This document shows, in pieces, positions 34,480 through 42,924 of a stretch of DNA of 64,000 nucleotides. The translations under genes and the position numbers were made by a program. The notes below the pieces were generated by a model. The model saw only the letters and a program-made list of their open reading frames with translations. It was not told where the DNA came from and did no database searches. This DNA is from Halomonas citrativorans. Its GTDB lineage: Bacteria > Pseudomonadota > Gammaproteobacteria > Pseudomonadales > Halomonadaceae. How positions within the stretch are numbered: position 1 is the first letter of the stretch; every line of letters begins with the position of its first letter. The stretch lies in the NCBI RefSeq assembly GCF_900163645.1, contig NZ_FUKM01000017.1, forward strand, positions 1 to 64,000, written 5' to 3'.

Positions 34480-34545
34480 GTGAGTACTCCATTAAGTAAA
34501 GAACCAAACGACAAGGTGAGTATACGCACGAAATAAACCGTGATT

Positions 34546-34580
34546 CACTCAGGTTAAACGCCTTGCTAAATACCTGAGTG
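34546..34580. promoter_or_regulatory. inverted repeat between grxD and argF
   Basis: CACTCAGGT (34546-34554) and ACCTGAGTG (34572-34580) are perfect 9-bp arms 17 bp apart. They could form a two-turn operator or a leader hairpin for either divergent gene. It does not match the ArgR box I know. Confidence 0.4.
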
Positions 34581-34685
34581 CGCCACTCGGCCTTAATCTT
34601 TGGACGCCATTCTACGCGTGCCGTTCGCGTTGCGCATCCCCCGCCGCCTCGCTAGGATGGTGTTTTTACGCGGAGAGAAGCAACC

Positions 34686-35606
34686 ATGGCGACACGCCAT
34701 TTCCTTACCCTGCTGGATTTGACGCCCGATGAACTGAGTTATTTGATTCAGCGTGCCATCAAAATTAAAACAGATCTTAAAGCCAACGGGCCGGAGTATA
34801 CGCCGCTGGCGAACCGCACACTGGCGATGATCTTTGAAAAATCGTCGACACGTACACGTGTATCGTTTGAAGCCGGCATGGCGCAATTTGGCGGTCACGC
34901 GCTGTTCTTATCTCCGCGCGACACTCAGTTAGGGCGTGGCGAGCCAATCGAAGACACCGCTCGCGTGCTTTCCGAGATGGTCGATGCCGTTATGATCCGC
35001 ACCTTCTCTCATGCGGGCCTTGAAACCTATGCTAGCGCCAGCAGCGTTCCCGTCATTAACGCGTTAAGCGATGACTATCACCCTTGCCAACTACTGGCCG
35101 ACGTGATGACTTGGACCGAGCTGCGCGGAAGCGTTAAGGGCCGCACGGCGGTCTGGATTGGCGACGGCAACAATATGTGTCACTCGTGGATTAACGCGGC
35201 GCGCCAGTTTGGGTTCCATCTTCGCATTTGCTGCCCGAAAGGCTACGAACCACGCGCTGATATCATGGAGGCCGCTGGGGATCACGTTACGCTGATGCAC
35301 GACCCGCAGGCAGCCACCCAAGGCGTAGACTTGGTGACCACCGATGTTTGGGCGTCCATGGGTCAAGAGGAAGAGCAAGCCAAGCGTGAAGCGGATTTTG
35401 CCGGCTTCCAGGTCACAGAAACCATGCTGGATCAGGCGCAAAGCGATGTACTGTTCTTGCACTGCCTGCCTGCACACCGTGGCGAAGAGATCAGCCATAC
35501 GCTGCTTGATGACCCCCGCGCCGTGGTATGGCAAGAGGCCGGAAACCGCTTACACGCGCAAAAGGCGCTAATCGAGTTTCTACTGCTTGGCCAGATTAGC
35601 GAATAA
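34686..35606 (+). CDS. argF: ornithine carbamoyltransferase
   Basis: A 306-aa enzyme making citrulline from ornithine and carbamoyl phosphate in arginine synthesis. STRTR (54-58) binds carbamoyl phosphate, HPCQ is at 132-135, DVWASMG (SMG at 224-226) is the ornithine loop, and HCLP at 259-262 carries the catalytic Cys. GGAGAG lies 8 bp before the ATG. It stands alone with no other arg genes in the window. Confidence 0.96.
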   Translation: MATRHFLTLLDLTPDELSYLIQRAIKIKTDLKANGPEYTPLANRTLAMIFEKSSTRTRVSFEAGMAQFGGHALFLSPRDTQLGRGEPIEDTARVLSEMVDAVMIRTFSHAGLETYASASSVPVINALSDDYHPCQLLADVMTWTELRGSVKGRTAVWIGDGNNMCHSWINAARQFGFHLRICCPKGYEPRADIMEAAGDHVTLMHDPQAATQGVDLVTTDVWASMGQEEEQAKREADFAGFQVTETMLDQAQSDVLFLHCLPAHRGEEISHTLLDDPRAVVWQEAGNRLHAQKALIEFLLLGQISE

Positions 35607-35614
35607 ACCCGCAC

Positions 35615-35650
35615 CAGTAACCGCCAAAGAGCCCTGTTTGGTGGCTACTG
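35615..35650 (+). other. hairpin after argF
   Basis: CAGTAACCGCCAAA (35615-35628) pairs with TTTGGTGGCTACTG (35637-35650) except at two positions. No T run follows. It may stabilise the argF 3' end ahead of the terminator at 35722-35753. Confidence 0.4.
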
Positions 35651-35721
35651 ATATTGATAGCTAGCATCAAATGGCTAGCTTCAGACGACTATCATCCAAG
35701 AGCCATTGATGCACACATACG

Positions 35722-35753
35722 AAAAAGCCTCGCTATGAATAGCGAGGCTTTTT
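35722..35753. terminator. bidirectional terminator between argF and tRNA-Ala
   Basis: A perfect 13-bp stem including A and T tracts (AAAAAGCCTCGCT/AGCGAGGCTTTTT, loop ATGAAT) gives a T run on both strands. It fits the two converging units. Confidence 0.92.
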
Positions 35754-35763
35754 CGATTAATTC

Positions 35764-35839
35764 TGGTGGAGCCTAGCGGGATCGAACCGCTGACCTCAAC
35801 ACTGCCAGTGTTGCGCTCTCCCAGCTGAGCTAAGGCCCC
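35764..35839 (-). tRNA. tRNA-Ala (GGC)
   Basis: A 76-nt cloverleaf on the minus strand from GGGGCCTTAGCTCAGCTGG to GGCTCCACCA, with CCA encoded. The anticodon loop CTGGCAG gives anticodon GGC, read as alanine. The T-loop GTTCGATCC is canonical. Confidence 0.97.
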
Positions 35840-35872
35840 AATGCCGTCGCCCTTACGGGCTAAGCGAGGCGC

Positions 35873-35901
35873 ATGCTATTATGAAACCGAACCAAGGTCA
35901 A
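35873..35901 (-). promoter_or_regulatory. predicted promoter of tRNA-Ala
   Basis: TTGACC (35896-35901) and TAGCAT (35873-35878) on the minus strand are 17 bp apart, followed by a GC-rich discriminator as is usual for stable RNA genes. Confidence 0.5.
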
Positions 35902-36019
35902 GAACCCATTCAAATACGCGTTTGCTAATTCTACTTTATAGTCAGCTGTGGCACTCTATGGGTCAGCGTCAGAGGCTACCTTCTGAGCCCACTATGTTTC
36001 CACGCAGGAGCCAGCCCCC

Positions 36020-36670
36020 TTGATCAACGTTCTAATCGCCGATGATCATCATCTGGTAAGAACCAGTATTGCTCATCTGCTAAATGAAGAGAGCGATATC
36101 AAAATTGTCGGTGAGGTCGACGATGGCGAAAGTGCAGTCACCCAGTGCCGTCATTTAAAACCGGACATTGTCCTGATGGACATACGCATGCCGGGGATAG
36201 GCGGGCTGGAAGCAACGCGCCGCATCCATCGTACGATGGAAGATATCAAGGTACTGATCTTAACGGCGCACATGGAAGACAGTGTACTACGTCGCATGCT
36301 GGAGGCTGGCGCATCAGGTTTTTTAAGCAAGGGCGCCGGTGCAACAGAAATGACCGATGCGATCCGCCAGGTATTTCATGGTCGTCGCTACGTCAGCCAA
36401 GAGATAGCCCAGCGCTTGGCCTTGTCTCACTTTACTAACGAAGACAACCCGTTTAGCCATCTCTCCCATCGCGAACTACAAATTGCGTTAATGATCGTCA
36501 ATTGTCAGCGCGTTCAGGATATTTCTGACCGCCTGCATTTAAGCCCCAAAACCGTGAATACATACCGCTATCGGCTATTTGATAAACTTCAGGTGGCCAC
36601 CGATGTCGAACTGACACACTTGGCACTACGTCATGGGCTAGTGGATGGCTTTGACGCCAGTCAGGGATAA
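36020..36670 (+). CDS. gacA: GacA/UvrY response regulator
   Basis: A 216-aa FixJ/NarL-type regulator. The receiver domain has Asp8, Asp9 and the phospho-acceptor Asp54 (VLMDIRMPG); a LuxR-type helix-turn-helix (LSPKTVNTYRYRLFDKLQV) lies near the C-terminus. GacA is phosphorylated by GacS and turns on small RNAs that sequester RsmA/CsrA. The TTG start at 36020 has AGGAG upstream, and non-ATG starts are usual for gacA. Its place before uvrC and pgsA confirms the identity. Confidence 0.94.
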   Translation: MINVLIADDHHLVRTSIAHLLNEESDIKIVGEVDDGESAVTQCRHLKPDIVLMDIRMPGIGGLEATRRIHRTMEDIKVLILTAHMEDSVLRRMLEAGASGFLSKGAGATEMTDAIRQVFHGRRYVSQEIAQRLALSHFTNEDNPFSHLSHRELQIALMIVNCQRVQDISDRLHLSPKTVNTYRYRLFDKLQVATDVELTHLALRHGLVDGFDASQG

Positions 36671-36712
36671 ACCTAACATCCTTAGCCACTCCTCGGCGTT
36701 CGATACGGTGCA

Positions 36713-38527
36713 ATGACATTTAATGCAAAACAGTTTTTAAGCTCGGTAAGCACCTCCCCCGGCGTTTACCGTATGCTTGATGAACACAGCGATACGCTCT
36801 ATGTAGGCAAAGCGAAACGCTTAAAAGCACGCCTTGCCAGCTATTTTCGTGGCCAGCTGAACACTAAAACGCAGGCGATGGTGGCACGGATTGCGGATAT
36901 TCAAATCACCGTAACCCGCAGCGAAACCGAGGCACTGCTACTTGAGCAAACCCTGATCAAGGAGCTTCGCCCGCCCTACAATATTTTATTACGGGATGAT
37001 AAGTCCTACCCGTTTATCTTCGTCACCGACCGCCACAATTATCCCAGACTTGAATATAAACGCGCACGCCAACGGCGCGGCGACGGCCGCTATCTAGGCC
37101 CCTATCCCAGCAGCGGTGCGGTACGCGAAAGCCTGTCACTCATGCAGAAAATCTTCCGCATTCGCAACTGCGAAGACAGCGTTTTTGCCCATCGCTCTCG
37201 TCCGTGCCTACAACATCAAATCCAGCGCTGCAGCGCTCCTTGCGTAGACTACATTACAAAAGAGGATTACCGCCGCGACGTTGAACACGCCGTTATGTGC
37301 CTGGAAGGCAAAAGTGAGCATGTAACCCAAGCGCTTACCGAGGCGATGGAAGCCGCCAGCAAAGACCTGGATTTTGAAGAGGCTGCCCGCTTTCGTGACC
37401 AGATACAGCAATTACGCCAGCTACAGCAGCGTCAGTTTGTTGATAACCAGAACGGCGATGCCGATATTTTCGCGCTCGCCCAACGGCCAGGCGCACTAGG
37501 CATTTCGGTGTTAAGCGTTCGCGATGGGCGTATGCTCGGTGCCCGCCACCATGCACCAAAAAACGGTCTGGACCTTTCCCCACAAGCCCTGCTGACCGAG
37601 GTGGTTAGCCAGTACTATTTTGGCCAGCCGCATAACGTACCCAGTGAAGTCATTACCAGCCATGCGCTGGATGACAGCGACCTGATTGCCGAGGCACTCA
37701 CACAGCAAGCGGGCAAGCGTATTCGCGTGACAAGCCAGGTACGCGGGCATCGCGCCCAGTGGCAGCAGCTGGCAATGACCAATGCTGAGCAGCAGTTAGC
37801 GTCTCAATTGGCGAACCATACGCAGCTCACCCAACGCTTTGCAGCGCTTCAGAAAGCGCTGGACCTTGAATCCATGCCCGAACGGCTTGAGTGTTTCGAT
37901 ATCAGTCATAGCCAGGGTGAAGCCACCGTGGCCTCCTGCGTAGTCTTTGACCATCAAGGGCCGCGCAAGAGCGACTATCGCCATTTCCGCATTGAAGGCG
38001 TGGCTGCGGGCGATGATTACGCCGCCATGCAGCAAGCGCTGACGCGAAGGCTGAAACGCGTAGAAAGCGGCGAAGCCATCGCCCCGGATATTTTGATTGT
38101 CGATGGCGGCAAAGGTCAGCTTAATATGGCCCGAGAGGTGCTTAACCAACTCGGCATTACCACGATCGTTTTGCTAGGCGTTGCTAAAGGCACCACACGC
38201 AAAGCGGGGCTTGAGACACTCTTTTTGGAAACATCGGATAACCCACTTCCCATGGACCCAGCCTCCCCTGCACTGCACTTGATTCAGCATATCCGGGATG
38301 AATCGCACCGTTTTGCGATTGCAGGCCACCGAGCCCAGCGCGACAAGGCCAGGCGCACCTCTACACTGCAAGACATTCCCGGCATTGGCCCTAAACGGCG
38401 CCGTGAGTTGTTACGTTTTTTTGGCGGATTGCAAGGTGTACAGAAAGCGAGCCGCGCCGAGCTGGCAAGAGTCCCAGGCATTAGCGCTGCACTTGCGGAG
38501 AGTATTTATTTGGCCCTGAATGGATAA
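36713..38527 (+). CDS. uvrC: excinuclease ABC subunit C
   Basis: A 604-aa nuclease of nucleotide excision repair that makes both incisions. The N-terminal GIY-YIG domain begins with SPGVYRMLDEHSDTLYVGKAK. A four-cysteine region, a UVR (UvrB-binding) motif near FEEAARFRDQIQQL, an RNase H-like domain (DISHSQGEATVAS, DGGKGQLN) and C-terminal helix-hairpin-helix repeats (IPGIGPKRRRELL) follow. It starts 42 bp after gacA. Confidence 0.97.
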   Translation: MTFNAKQFLSSVSTSPGVYRMLDEHSDTLYVGKAKRLKARLASYFRGQLNTKTQAMVARIADIQITVTRSETEALLLEQTLIKELRPPYNILLRDDKSYPFIFVTDRHNYPRLEYKRARQRRGDGRYLGPYPSSGAVRESLSLMQKIFRIRNCEDSVFAHRSRPCLQHQIQRCSAPCVDYITKEDYRRDVEHAVMCLEGKSEHVTQALTEAMEAASKDLDFEEAARFRDQIQQLRQLQQRQFVDNQNGDADIFALAQRPGALGISVLSVRDGRMLGARHHAPKNGLDLSPQALLTEVVSQYYFGQPHNVPSEVITSHALDDSDLIAEALTQQAGKRIRVTSQVRGHRAQWQQLAMTNAEQQLASQLANHTQLTQRFAALQKALDLESMPERLECFDISHSQGEATVASCVVFDHQGPRKSDYRHFRIEGVAAGDDYAAMQQALTRRLKRVESGEAIAPDILIVDGGKGQLNMAREVLNQLGITTIVLLGVAKGTTRKAGLETLFLETSDNPLPMDPASPALHLIQHIRDESHRFAIAGHRAQRDKARRTSTLQDIPGIGPKRRRELLRFFGGLQGVQKASRAELARVPGISAALAESIYLALNG

Positions 38528-38624
38528 ACCACCATTGGGCATAGATGCTATTCGCTAAGGCGGATAGAATAGCCTTTACTACATTTCGAATTTAATGACT
38601 CTCCGGTAAGGATCGCCCGTCGCG

Positions 38625-39173
38625 ATGAATATACCCAACGTACTTACACTGGCAAGAGTTGCCTTTATTCCCTTGCTCGTTGTGCTGTTTTACTTGCCTT
38701 TTAACTGGAGCATGCCACTGGCGGCTGGCCTTTTTGCGCTAGCCTCGATGACCGATTGGCTAGATGGCTATTTGGCCCGCCGCTGGAATCAGTCAACACC
38801 CTTTGGCGCTTTCTTAGACCCAGTGGCCGATAAACTAATGGTCGTTGTGGCACTAGCGCTGCTGATTGAGCGCTACGACACACTCATTCTGACCTTGCCT
38901 GCGCTCGTCATTATTGGTCGTGAAATCGTGATATCGGCCCTACGCGAATGGATGGCAGAAATGGGCAAACGGGGCCTGGTCGCGGTTTCCTGGATAGGAA
39001 AACTTAAAACCACGCTCCAGATGGTGGCCCTGCTGATCCTTTTGGCGCTACCGCCCACACATGAGATCGCCCTGCTGGGTGTGGTAGTGCTGTACGTCGC
39101 TGCGGCCTTAACACTTTGGTCCATGATCCAATATTTAAAGGCTGCCTGGCCGCACCTTAGCCGCTCCATGTAA
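38625..39173 (+). CDS. pgsA: CDP-diacylglycerol-glycerol-3-phosphate 3-phosphatidyltransferase
   Basis: A 182-aa inner-membrane enzyme committing CDP-diacylglycerol to phosphatidylglycerol and cardiolipin. The CDP-alcohol phosphotransferase motif is present as DWLDGYLAR followed by [10 protein letters not shown], with all four aspartates. About five hydrophobic helices are predicted. It follows uvrC by 97 bp and precedes the tRNA cluster, as in Pseudomonas. Confidence 0.96.
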   Translation: MNIPNVLTLARVAFIPLLVVLFYLPFNWSMPLAAGLFALASMTDWLDGYLARRWNQSTPFGAFLDPVADKLMVVVALALLIERYDTLILTLPALVIIGREIVISALREWMAEMGKRGLVAVSWIGKLKTTLQMVALLILLALPPTHEIALLGVVVLYVAAALTLWSMIQYLKAAWPHLSRSM

Positions 39174-39213
39174 GCAATTGATTCCTCGAAGATGGTGTTT
39201 GCATCATTGATGA

Positions 39214-39241
39214 TTGACAACCTCTCAACGATGCGTATAAT
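39214..39241 (+). promoter_or_regulatory. consensus promoter of the tRNA Gly-Cys-Leu cluster
   Basis: TTGACA (39214-39219) and TATAAT (39236-39241) both match consensus with a 16-bp spacer. The following TCGCCCTCG is a GC-rich discriminator typical of stringently controlled stable RNA promoters. Confidence 0.9.
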
Positions 39242-39256
39242 TCGCCCTCGAGTCGA

Positions 39257-39331
39257 GCGGGAATAGCTCAGTGGTAGAGCATCGCCTTGCCAAGGCGAGG
39301 GTCGAGAGTTCGAATCTCTTTTCCCGCTCCA
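39257..39331 (+). tRNA. tRNA-Gly (GCC)
   Basis: A 75-nt cloverleaf from GCGGGAATAGCTCAG to TTCCCGCTCCA, with CCA encoded. The anticodon loop CTTGCCAAG gives GCC. It is one nucleotide shorter than the E. coli gene in the D-loop. Confidence 0.97.
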
Positions 39332-39357
39332 ACTTGGATTGTGCGGCAAGCAGGTTA

Positions 39358-39405
39358 GGTCGAGAGCTGGAACGCCAGCCCGGTCGAATCTATCTTCCCG
39401 CTACA
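39358..39405 (+). pseudogene. possible tRNA-Gly 3'-half remnant
   Basis: GGTCGAGAG (39358-39366) and GTCGAATCTATCTTCCCG (39383-39400, continuing CTACA) repeat the variable loop, T-arm and acceptor 3' strand of the adjacent tRNA-Gly, split by a 16-bp insertion with a CTGG/CCAG hairpin. There is no 5' half. It looks like a decayed partial duplication. Confidence 0.4.
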
Positions 39406-39416
39406 TCGACTCTTTA

Positions 39417-39490
39417 GGCTGGATGGCAGAGTGGTTATGCAGCGGACTGCAACTCCGTGTACGCCGGTTCGATTCCGACTCCAGCCTCCA
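39417..39490 (+). tRNA. tRNA-Cys (GCA)
   Basis: A 74-nt cloverleaf from GGCTGGATGGCAGAG to CCAGCCTCCA with CCA encoded. The anticodon loop CTGCAAC gives GCA. Confidence 0.96.
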
Positions 39491-39526
39491 CTTTTGTGTT
39501 AAGTGCAACGATGCACCAATTGCACT

Positions 39527-39613
39527 GCCCGGATGGCGAAATTGGTAGACGCAAGAGACTTAAAATCTCTCGGAGGTAACTCCGTGCCGGTTCAAGTCCG
39601 GCTCCGGGCACCA
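39527..39613 (+). tRNA. tRNA-Leu (TAA)
   Basis: An 87-nt class II tRNA from GCCCGGATGGCGAAATTGG to CTCCGGGCACCA with a long variable arm (CTCGGAGGTAACTCCGT) and encoded CCA. The anticodon loop ACTTAAAAT gives TAA. Confidence 0.97.
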
Positions 39614-39769
39614 TTGTTTTATCTCCCTCTATGAATTTATTATCTGCGAGATCATTTTGATCGACGCGGATTTTTTTGCGTCTATACATCGTCAACGACT
39701 AATGACTACGCTATACGCTTACCTTTTATGCGCCATAGCGCCAGATAGCAAAAATAAGGAGCGGGCCGC

Positions 39770-41368
39770 ATGAGCACGCCAACAACCGATGTATTAATTA
39801 TTGGCGGCGGCGTCGCCGGGTTAACCCTCGCCCTGGATATTGCCGACAAACTGTCGGTGACGCTGGTAAACCCGGCCCACAATGACAAAGGCGCCAGCCG
39901 ATGGGCCCAGGGTGGTATTGCAGCGGTGCTCTCCCCTGAAGACAACCTGGAAGCGCATGTTCGTGACACACTTGTCGCTGGTGACGGCTTATGTGATGAG
40001 CAGGCCGTACGCTTCACAGTTACCCACGGTCCGGCTGCTATCCAATGGTTAATTGATCGAGGGGTATATTTCACCCCGGACCCCGCTCCTGACGCTTGCT
40101 ATCCGTATCACCTGACCCGTGAAGGCGGCCATAACGCCCGGCGTATTATTCATGCCGACGACGCCACGGGGCGCGCTGTGGTAGATACCCTGCAAGACAA
40201 AGTCGCCGCGCATGCCAATATTACCCTACGCCGCGATATCACTATTTTAGGATTACTCCAAAACAGCCACGGGCACTGCACGGGTGCCTATGGCGTCGAT
40301 ACAGAGCGACAACGGCAAACACTCACCGCGACTTACACCACGCTAGCCACCGGTGGCGCTAGCGGCCTTTATCGCTATACCACAACGCCGACCCCTGGCA
40401 GCGGCGAAGGCATGGTGATGGCTGCGGAGCTTGGTGCGCGATTAATGAATCTGGAGTTTCAGCAGTTTCACCCGACCAGCCTGTATGATCCTAACGGCCC
40501 CGCGTTTTTAATTAGCGAAGCGGTACGTGGCGAAGGTGGTTACTTACTCAATGAAGCCGGCGAGCGGTTTATGACGGCCATTGATCCTCGCGCAGAACTT
40601 GCTCCCAGGGACGTTGTTGCACGAGCAATTGATGCTCAAATTCAGCAAGGCACCCAAGGACACGTATGGCTGGATATCCGCCACCTTGGTGAAAAAGCCA
40701 TTCACCACCACTTCCCAACCATTTTGGCGCACTGCGCCTCGCGCGGGATTGATATTACCCGGCAACCCATCCCCGTCGTCCCCGCCGCCCATTATAGCTG
40801 CGGGGGCATTGCAACCGATCATCAGGGCGCGACAGGCATACTGGGGCTTTATGCAGTAGGTGAAGCAGCCTGTACCGGCCTACATGGTGCCAACCGCATG
40901 GCCAGCAACTCACTGCTGGAATGCCTGGTGTATGCGCGTAGCTGTGCAAGCGCACTTCGAGAACAACATCTCAACGAATGGCACGCGCCGCCCATTACGC
41001 CCACACCACCATCTGCCCGGCGATTAAGCACCGAAGAGCAGGACCTACTGGCTCAATGGCGCCAAGAGCTACGAACCATAATGAGCCAACAGGTGTCGAT
41101 TGTACGCAGCAACTCAGGCCTGGCTGCCGCCCATGAGCAGTTGGCGTTATTGGATAAGCGTTTGGAACGTTTAGGAGCCGGTCAGTTTCAACCTGAGTAC
41201 ATGCAATTACACCAAGCAATCAGGCTGGCTCAACTAACCGTTATCGCCGCATTGAAGCGGCATGAATCACGCGGGTTACATTACTCTATGGATTGGCCGT
41301 CTCACCTTCCCGCCCCTGCGGCTTCTTGTTTGACGCTGGCGGATTTAATGCCCGGCACGGTGGTATAA
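39770..41368 (+). CDS. nadB: L-aspartate oxidase
   Basis: A 532-aa FAD enzyme that oxidises aspartate to iminoaspartate for NAD synthesis. The dinucleotide-binding motif GGGVAGLTLAL is near the N-terminus, followed by SRWAQGGIAAV; HPTSLYDP and the active-site SEAVRGEGG, plus GGIATD and HGANRMASNSLLE, are all NadB hallmarks. AAGGAG lies 10 bp upstream of the ATG. Its 3' end overlaps the converging ygfX gene by 24 bp. nadA and nadC are not in the window. Confidence 0.96.
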   Translation: MSTPTTDVLIIGGGVAGLTLALDIADKLSVTLVNPAHNDKGASRWAQGGIAAVLSPEDNLEAHVRDTLVAGDGLCDEQAVRFTVTHGPAAIQWLIDRGVYFTPDPAPDACYPYHLTREGGHNARRIIHADDATGRAVVDTLQDKVAAHANITLRRDITILGLLQNSHGHCTGAYGVDTERQRQTLTATYTTLATGGASGLYRYTTTPTPGSGEGMVMAAELGARLMNLEFQQFHPTSLYDPNGPAFLISEAVRGEGGYLLNEAGERFMTAIDPRAELAPRDVVARAIDAQIQQGTQGHVWLDIRHLGEKAIHHHFPTILAHCASRGIDITRQPIPVVPAAHYSCGGIATDHQGATGILGLYAVGEAACTGLHGANRMASNSLLECLVYARSCASALREQHLNEWHAPPITPTPPSARRLSTEEQDLLAQWRQELRTIMSQQVSIVRSNSGLAAAHEQLALLDKRLERLGAGQFQPEYMQLHQAIRLAQLTVIAALKRHESRGLHYSMDWPSHLPAPAASCLTLADLMPGTVV

Positions 41369-41743
41369 ACGGCGCAACAAACGGTGATGAGAGCGAGAGA
41401 AACTATCGGGCCACAGCCAAAGCCGCTGTGGCCCCACCCACAAGCCCACCAGCCAAGGCCCCAGGTAATCACAGCGAACCGTCACTTCATCGCTCAACTC
41501 TCCATAGGGCTGTCGCCAACGGCCATAAATAGCCGTATCACGCTTGCTTAGATAAAGCACGCCATGGACTTGCCTATGCAGAGTACGCCACAGTAAAAGG
41601 CTGACGACTAAGGTAATGCCGCTGCCTACCCAAAGCCCCAATACCCAGTAACTCAACGAACAGAGCCCCACCGCCAAGCCCGACTGAAGCAGGGCAGCCG
41701 TTTTAGAGGGTACGATAGGCAGAATTATCGGTGTTTTCCGCAT
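41345..41743 (-). CDS. ygfX: YgfX (CptA) membrane protein
   Basis: A 132-aa protein. Two close transmembrane helices (about 20-55) are followed by a basic, Trp-rich soluble part (WRQPYGELSDE, WLVGLWVGPQRLWLWPDS). This fits YgfX, partner gene of sdhE, described as an inner-membrane protein influencing cell shape or pigment production in enterobacteria. The ATG at 41743 lies inside sdhE, giving an overlap of 41 bp in a different frame; no start codon occurs after the sdhE stop before the conserved part. Confidence 0.78.
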   Translation of the reverse strand: MRKTPIILPIVPSKTAALLQSGLAVGLCSLSYWVLGLWVGSGITLVVSLLLWRTLHRQVHGVLYLSKRDTAIYGRWRQPYGELSDEVTVRCDYLGPWLVGLWVGPQRLWLWPDSFSRSHHRLLRRLYHRAGH

Positions 41744-41996
41744 GCTCAACGATCATTTTCACCATATGCTTTAACGCTGGGTCTTCAGGCCATTCACGGT
41801 GCATGAGCCAAACAAACAAGTCCTGGTCTTCTTCTTCAATTAGGCGCTGATAAGTCAACTGCTCCTCTTCGCTAAGTGTGTCAAAGCGTTTTTCTAAAAA
41901 CGGGATCAGCAACAGATCAAGCTCCCACATACCGCGACGCGAGTGCCAGTAGAGTCGCTTACGTAGCACGGCTGCTGGGGATGTATCGTCGTTCAA
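41703..41996 (-). CDS. sdhE: succinate dehydrogenase assembly factor SdhE
   Basis: A 97-aa small helical protein promoting covalent FAD attachment to SdhA. The RGMWELDLLL segment (RGxxE) is the functional motif, and DQDLFVWLM is conserved. The start is TTG at 41996 with AAGAGG upstream; no ATG occurs before the motif. It overlaps ygfX at its 3' end. Confidence 0.92.
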   Translation of the reverse strand: MNDDTSPAAVLRKRLYWHSRRGMWELDLLLIPFLEKRFDTLSEEEQLTYQRLIEEEDQDLFVWLMHREWPEDPALKHMVKMIVEHAENTDNSAYRTL

Positions 41997-42111
41997 GGTC
42001 AGCCTCTTTCATTGGTAAAAATGAACCGTCAGTATACCTAAGCTAAAGGGTCGCGCCAGCGCCAAGCTTCGCCTATGCTGTTATTCAGTCTAGTACCTTG
42101 TTTTATCTGAA

Positions 42112-42140
42112 TTGTTTAATATCAATTTGCACAGTATGCT
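42112..42140 (+). promoter_or_regulatory. predicted ihfB promoter
   Basis: TTGTTT (42112-42117) and TATGCT (42135-42140) are 17 bp apart, 70 bp before the ihfB start. No rpsA gene lies upstream, so ihfB needs its own promoter here. Confidence 0.45.
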
Positions 42141-42209
42141 GAATTCGAGGTTATCAAGGTCAGCCGCTATTGTTAACGGCAGCCTTCACAGTTTACAGGG
42201 AGCCAACCG

Positions 42210-42506
42210 ATGACAAAATCTGAACTAATCGAACAAATCGCGATGCGTCAACCGGAGCTATCCGCCAAAGACGTCGAGACGGCGGTACGTATTATACTGG
42301 ACGATATGACGGACGCTCTCTCCAGTGGTGGTCGTGTGGAAATACGTGGCTTTGGCAGTTTCTCACTGCATTTCCGTGAGCCGCGTACTGGCCGTAACCC
42401 CAAAACGGGCGACCCGGTCGAGTTGGACGGTAAATATGTACCGCACTTTAAGCCCGGCAAAGAGCTGCGCGAACAGGTAGATGCCAGCCGTGCGCTGGGT
42501 TACTAA
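42210..42506 (+). CDS. ihfB: integration host factor subunit beta
   Basis: A 98-aa DNA-bending protein of the HU/IHF family. [31 protein letters not shown] contains the DNA-minor-groove arm with the intercalating proline. [11 protein letters not shown] and the C-terminal [13 protein letters not shown] separate it from HU and IHF-alpha. It is followed by lapA and lapB on the same strand. Confidence 0.95.
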   Translation: MTKSELIEQIAMRQPELSAKDVETAVRIILDDMTDALSSGGRVEIRGFGSFSLHFREPRTGRNPKTGDPVELDGKYVPHFKPGKELREQVDASRALGY

Positions 42507-42618
42507 CACAGAGCCCGAAGCCGCCATACTTTGGTAATCTGTGACTGTGGGATGACGTCGCACCAAGACTCATACACAATAGGGCCATACTGCGAACGTC
42601 ACTGACTAGGAAACTCTC

Positions 42619-42924
42619 ATGCGTTGGATTAAAGGGCTGATTCTCGCCATTATTTTGCTGGTTGTTCTACTGGTAGGCATCTTGTTTGCCGTCAATAATC
42701 AGCAAACCATTGCCTTGAATCTGATCTGGGTCGAACTCCCCCCCATCACACTCTCTGTATGGCTGCTGGCGACATTAACGTTTGGCGTAATACTTGGCAT
42801 GCTCGCGATGATGGGAGTATACGTACGATTGAAAGCACGTCTTGCGCGCAGCGAGCGCCATAACAAACAACAGCGCAAAGAACTTGATCGCTTACGCACC
42901 CAGGAGTTTAAGGAACTAGCGTAA
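42619..42924 (+). CDS. lapA: LapA (DUF1049) membrane protein
   Basis: A 101-aa inner-membrane protein with two helices (about 5-25 and 43-66) and a charged cytosolic coiled tail. It matches LapA/YciS, the partner of LapB in lipopolysaccharide assembly control. The gene is immediately joined to lapB (stop TAA followed directly by ATG). Confidence 0.92.
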   Translation: MRWIKGLILAIILLVVLLVGILFAVNNQQTIALNLIWVELPPITLSVWLLATLTFGVILGMLAMMGVYVRLKARLARSERHNKQQRKELDRLRTQEFKELA

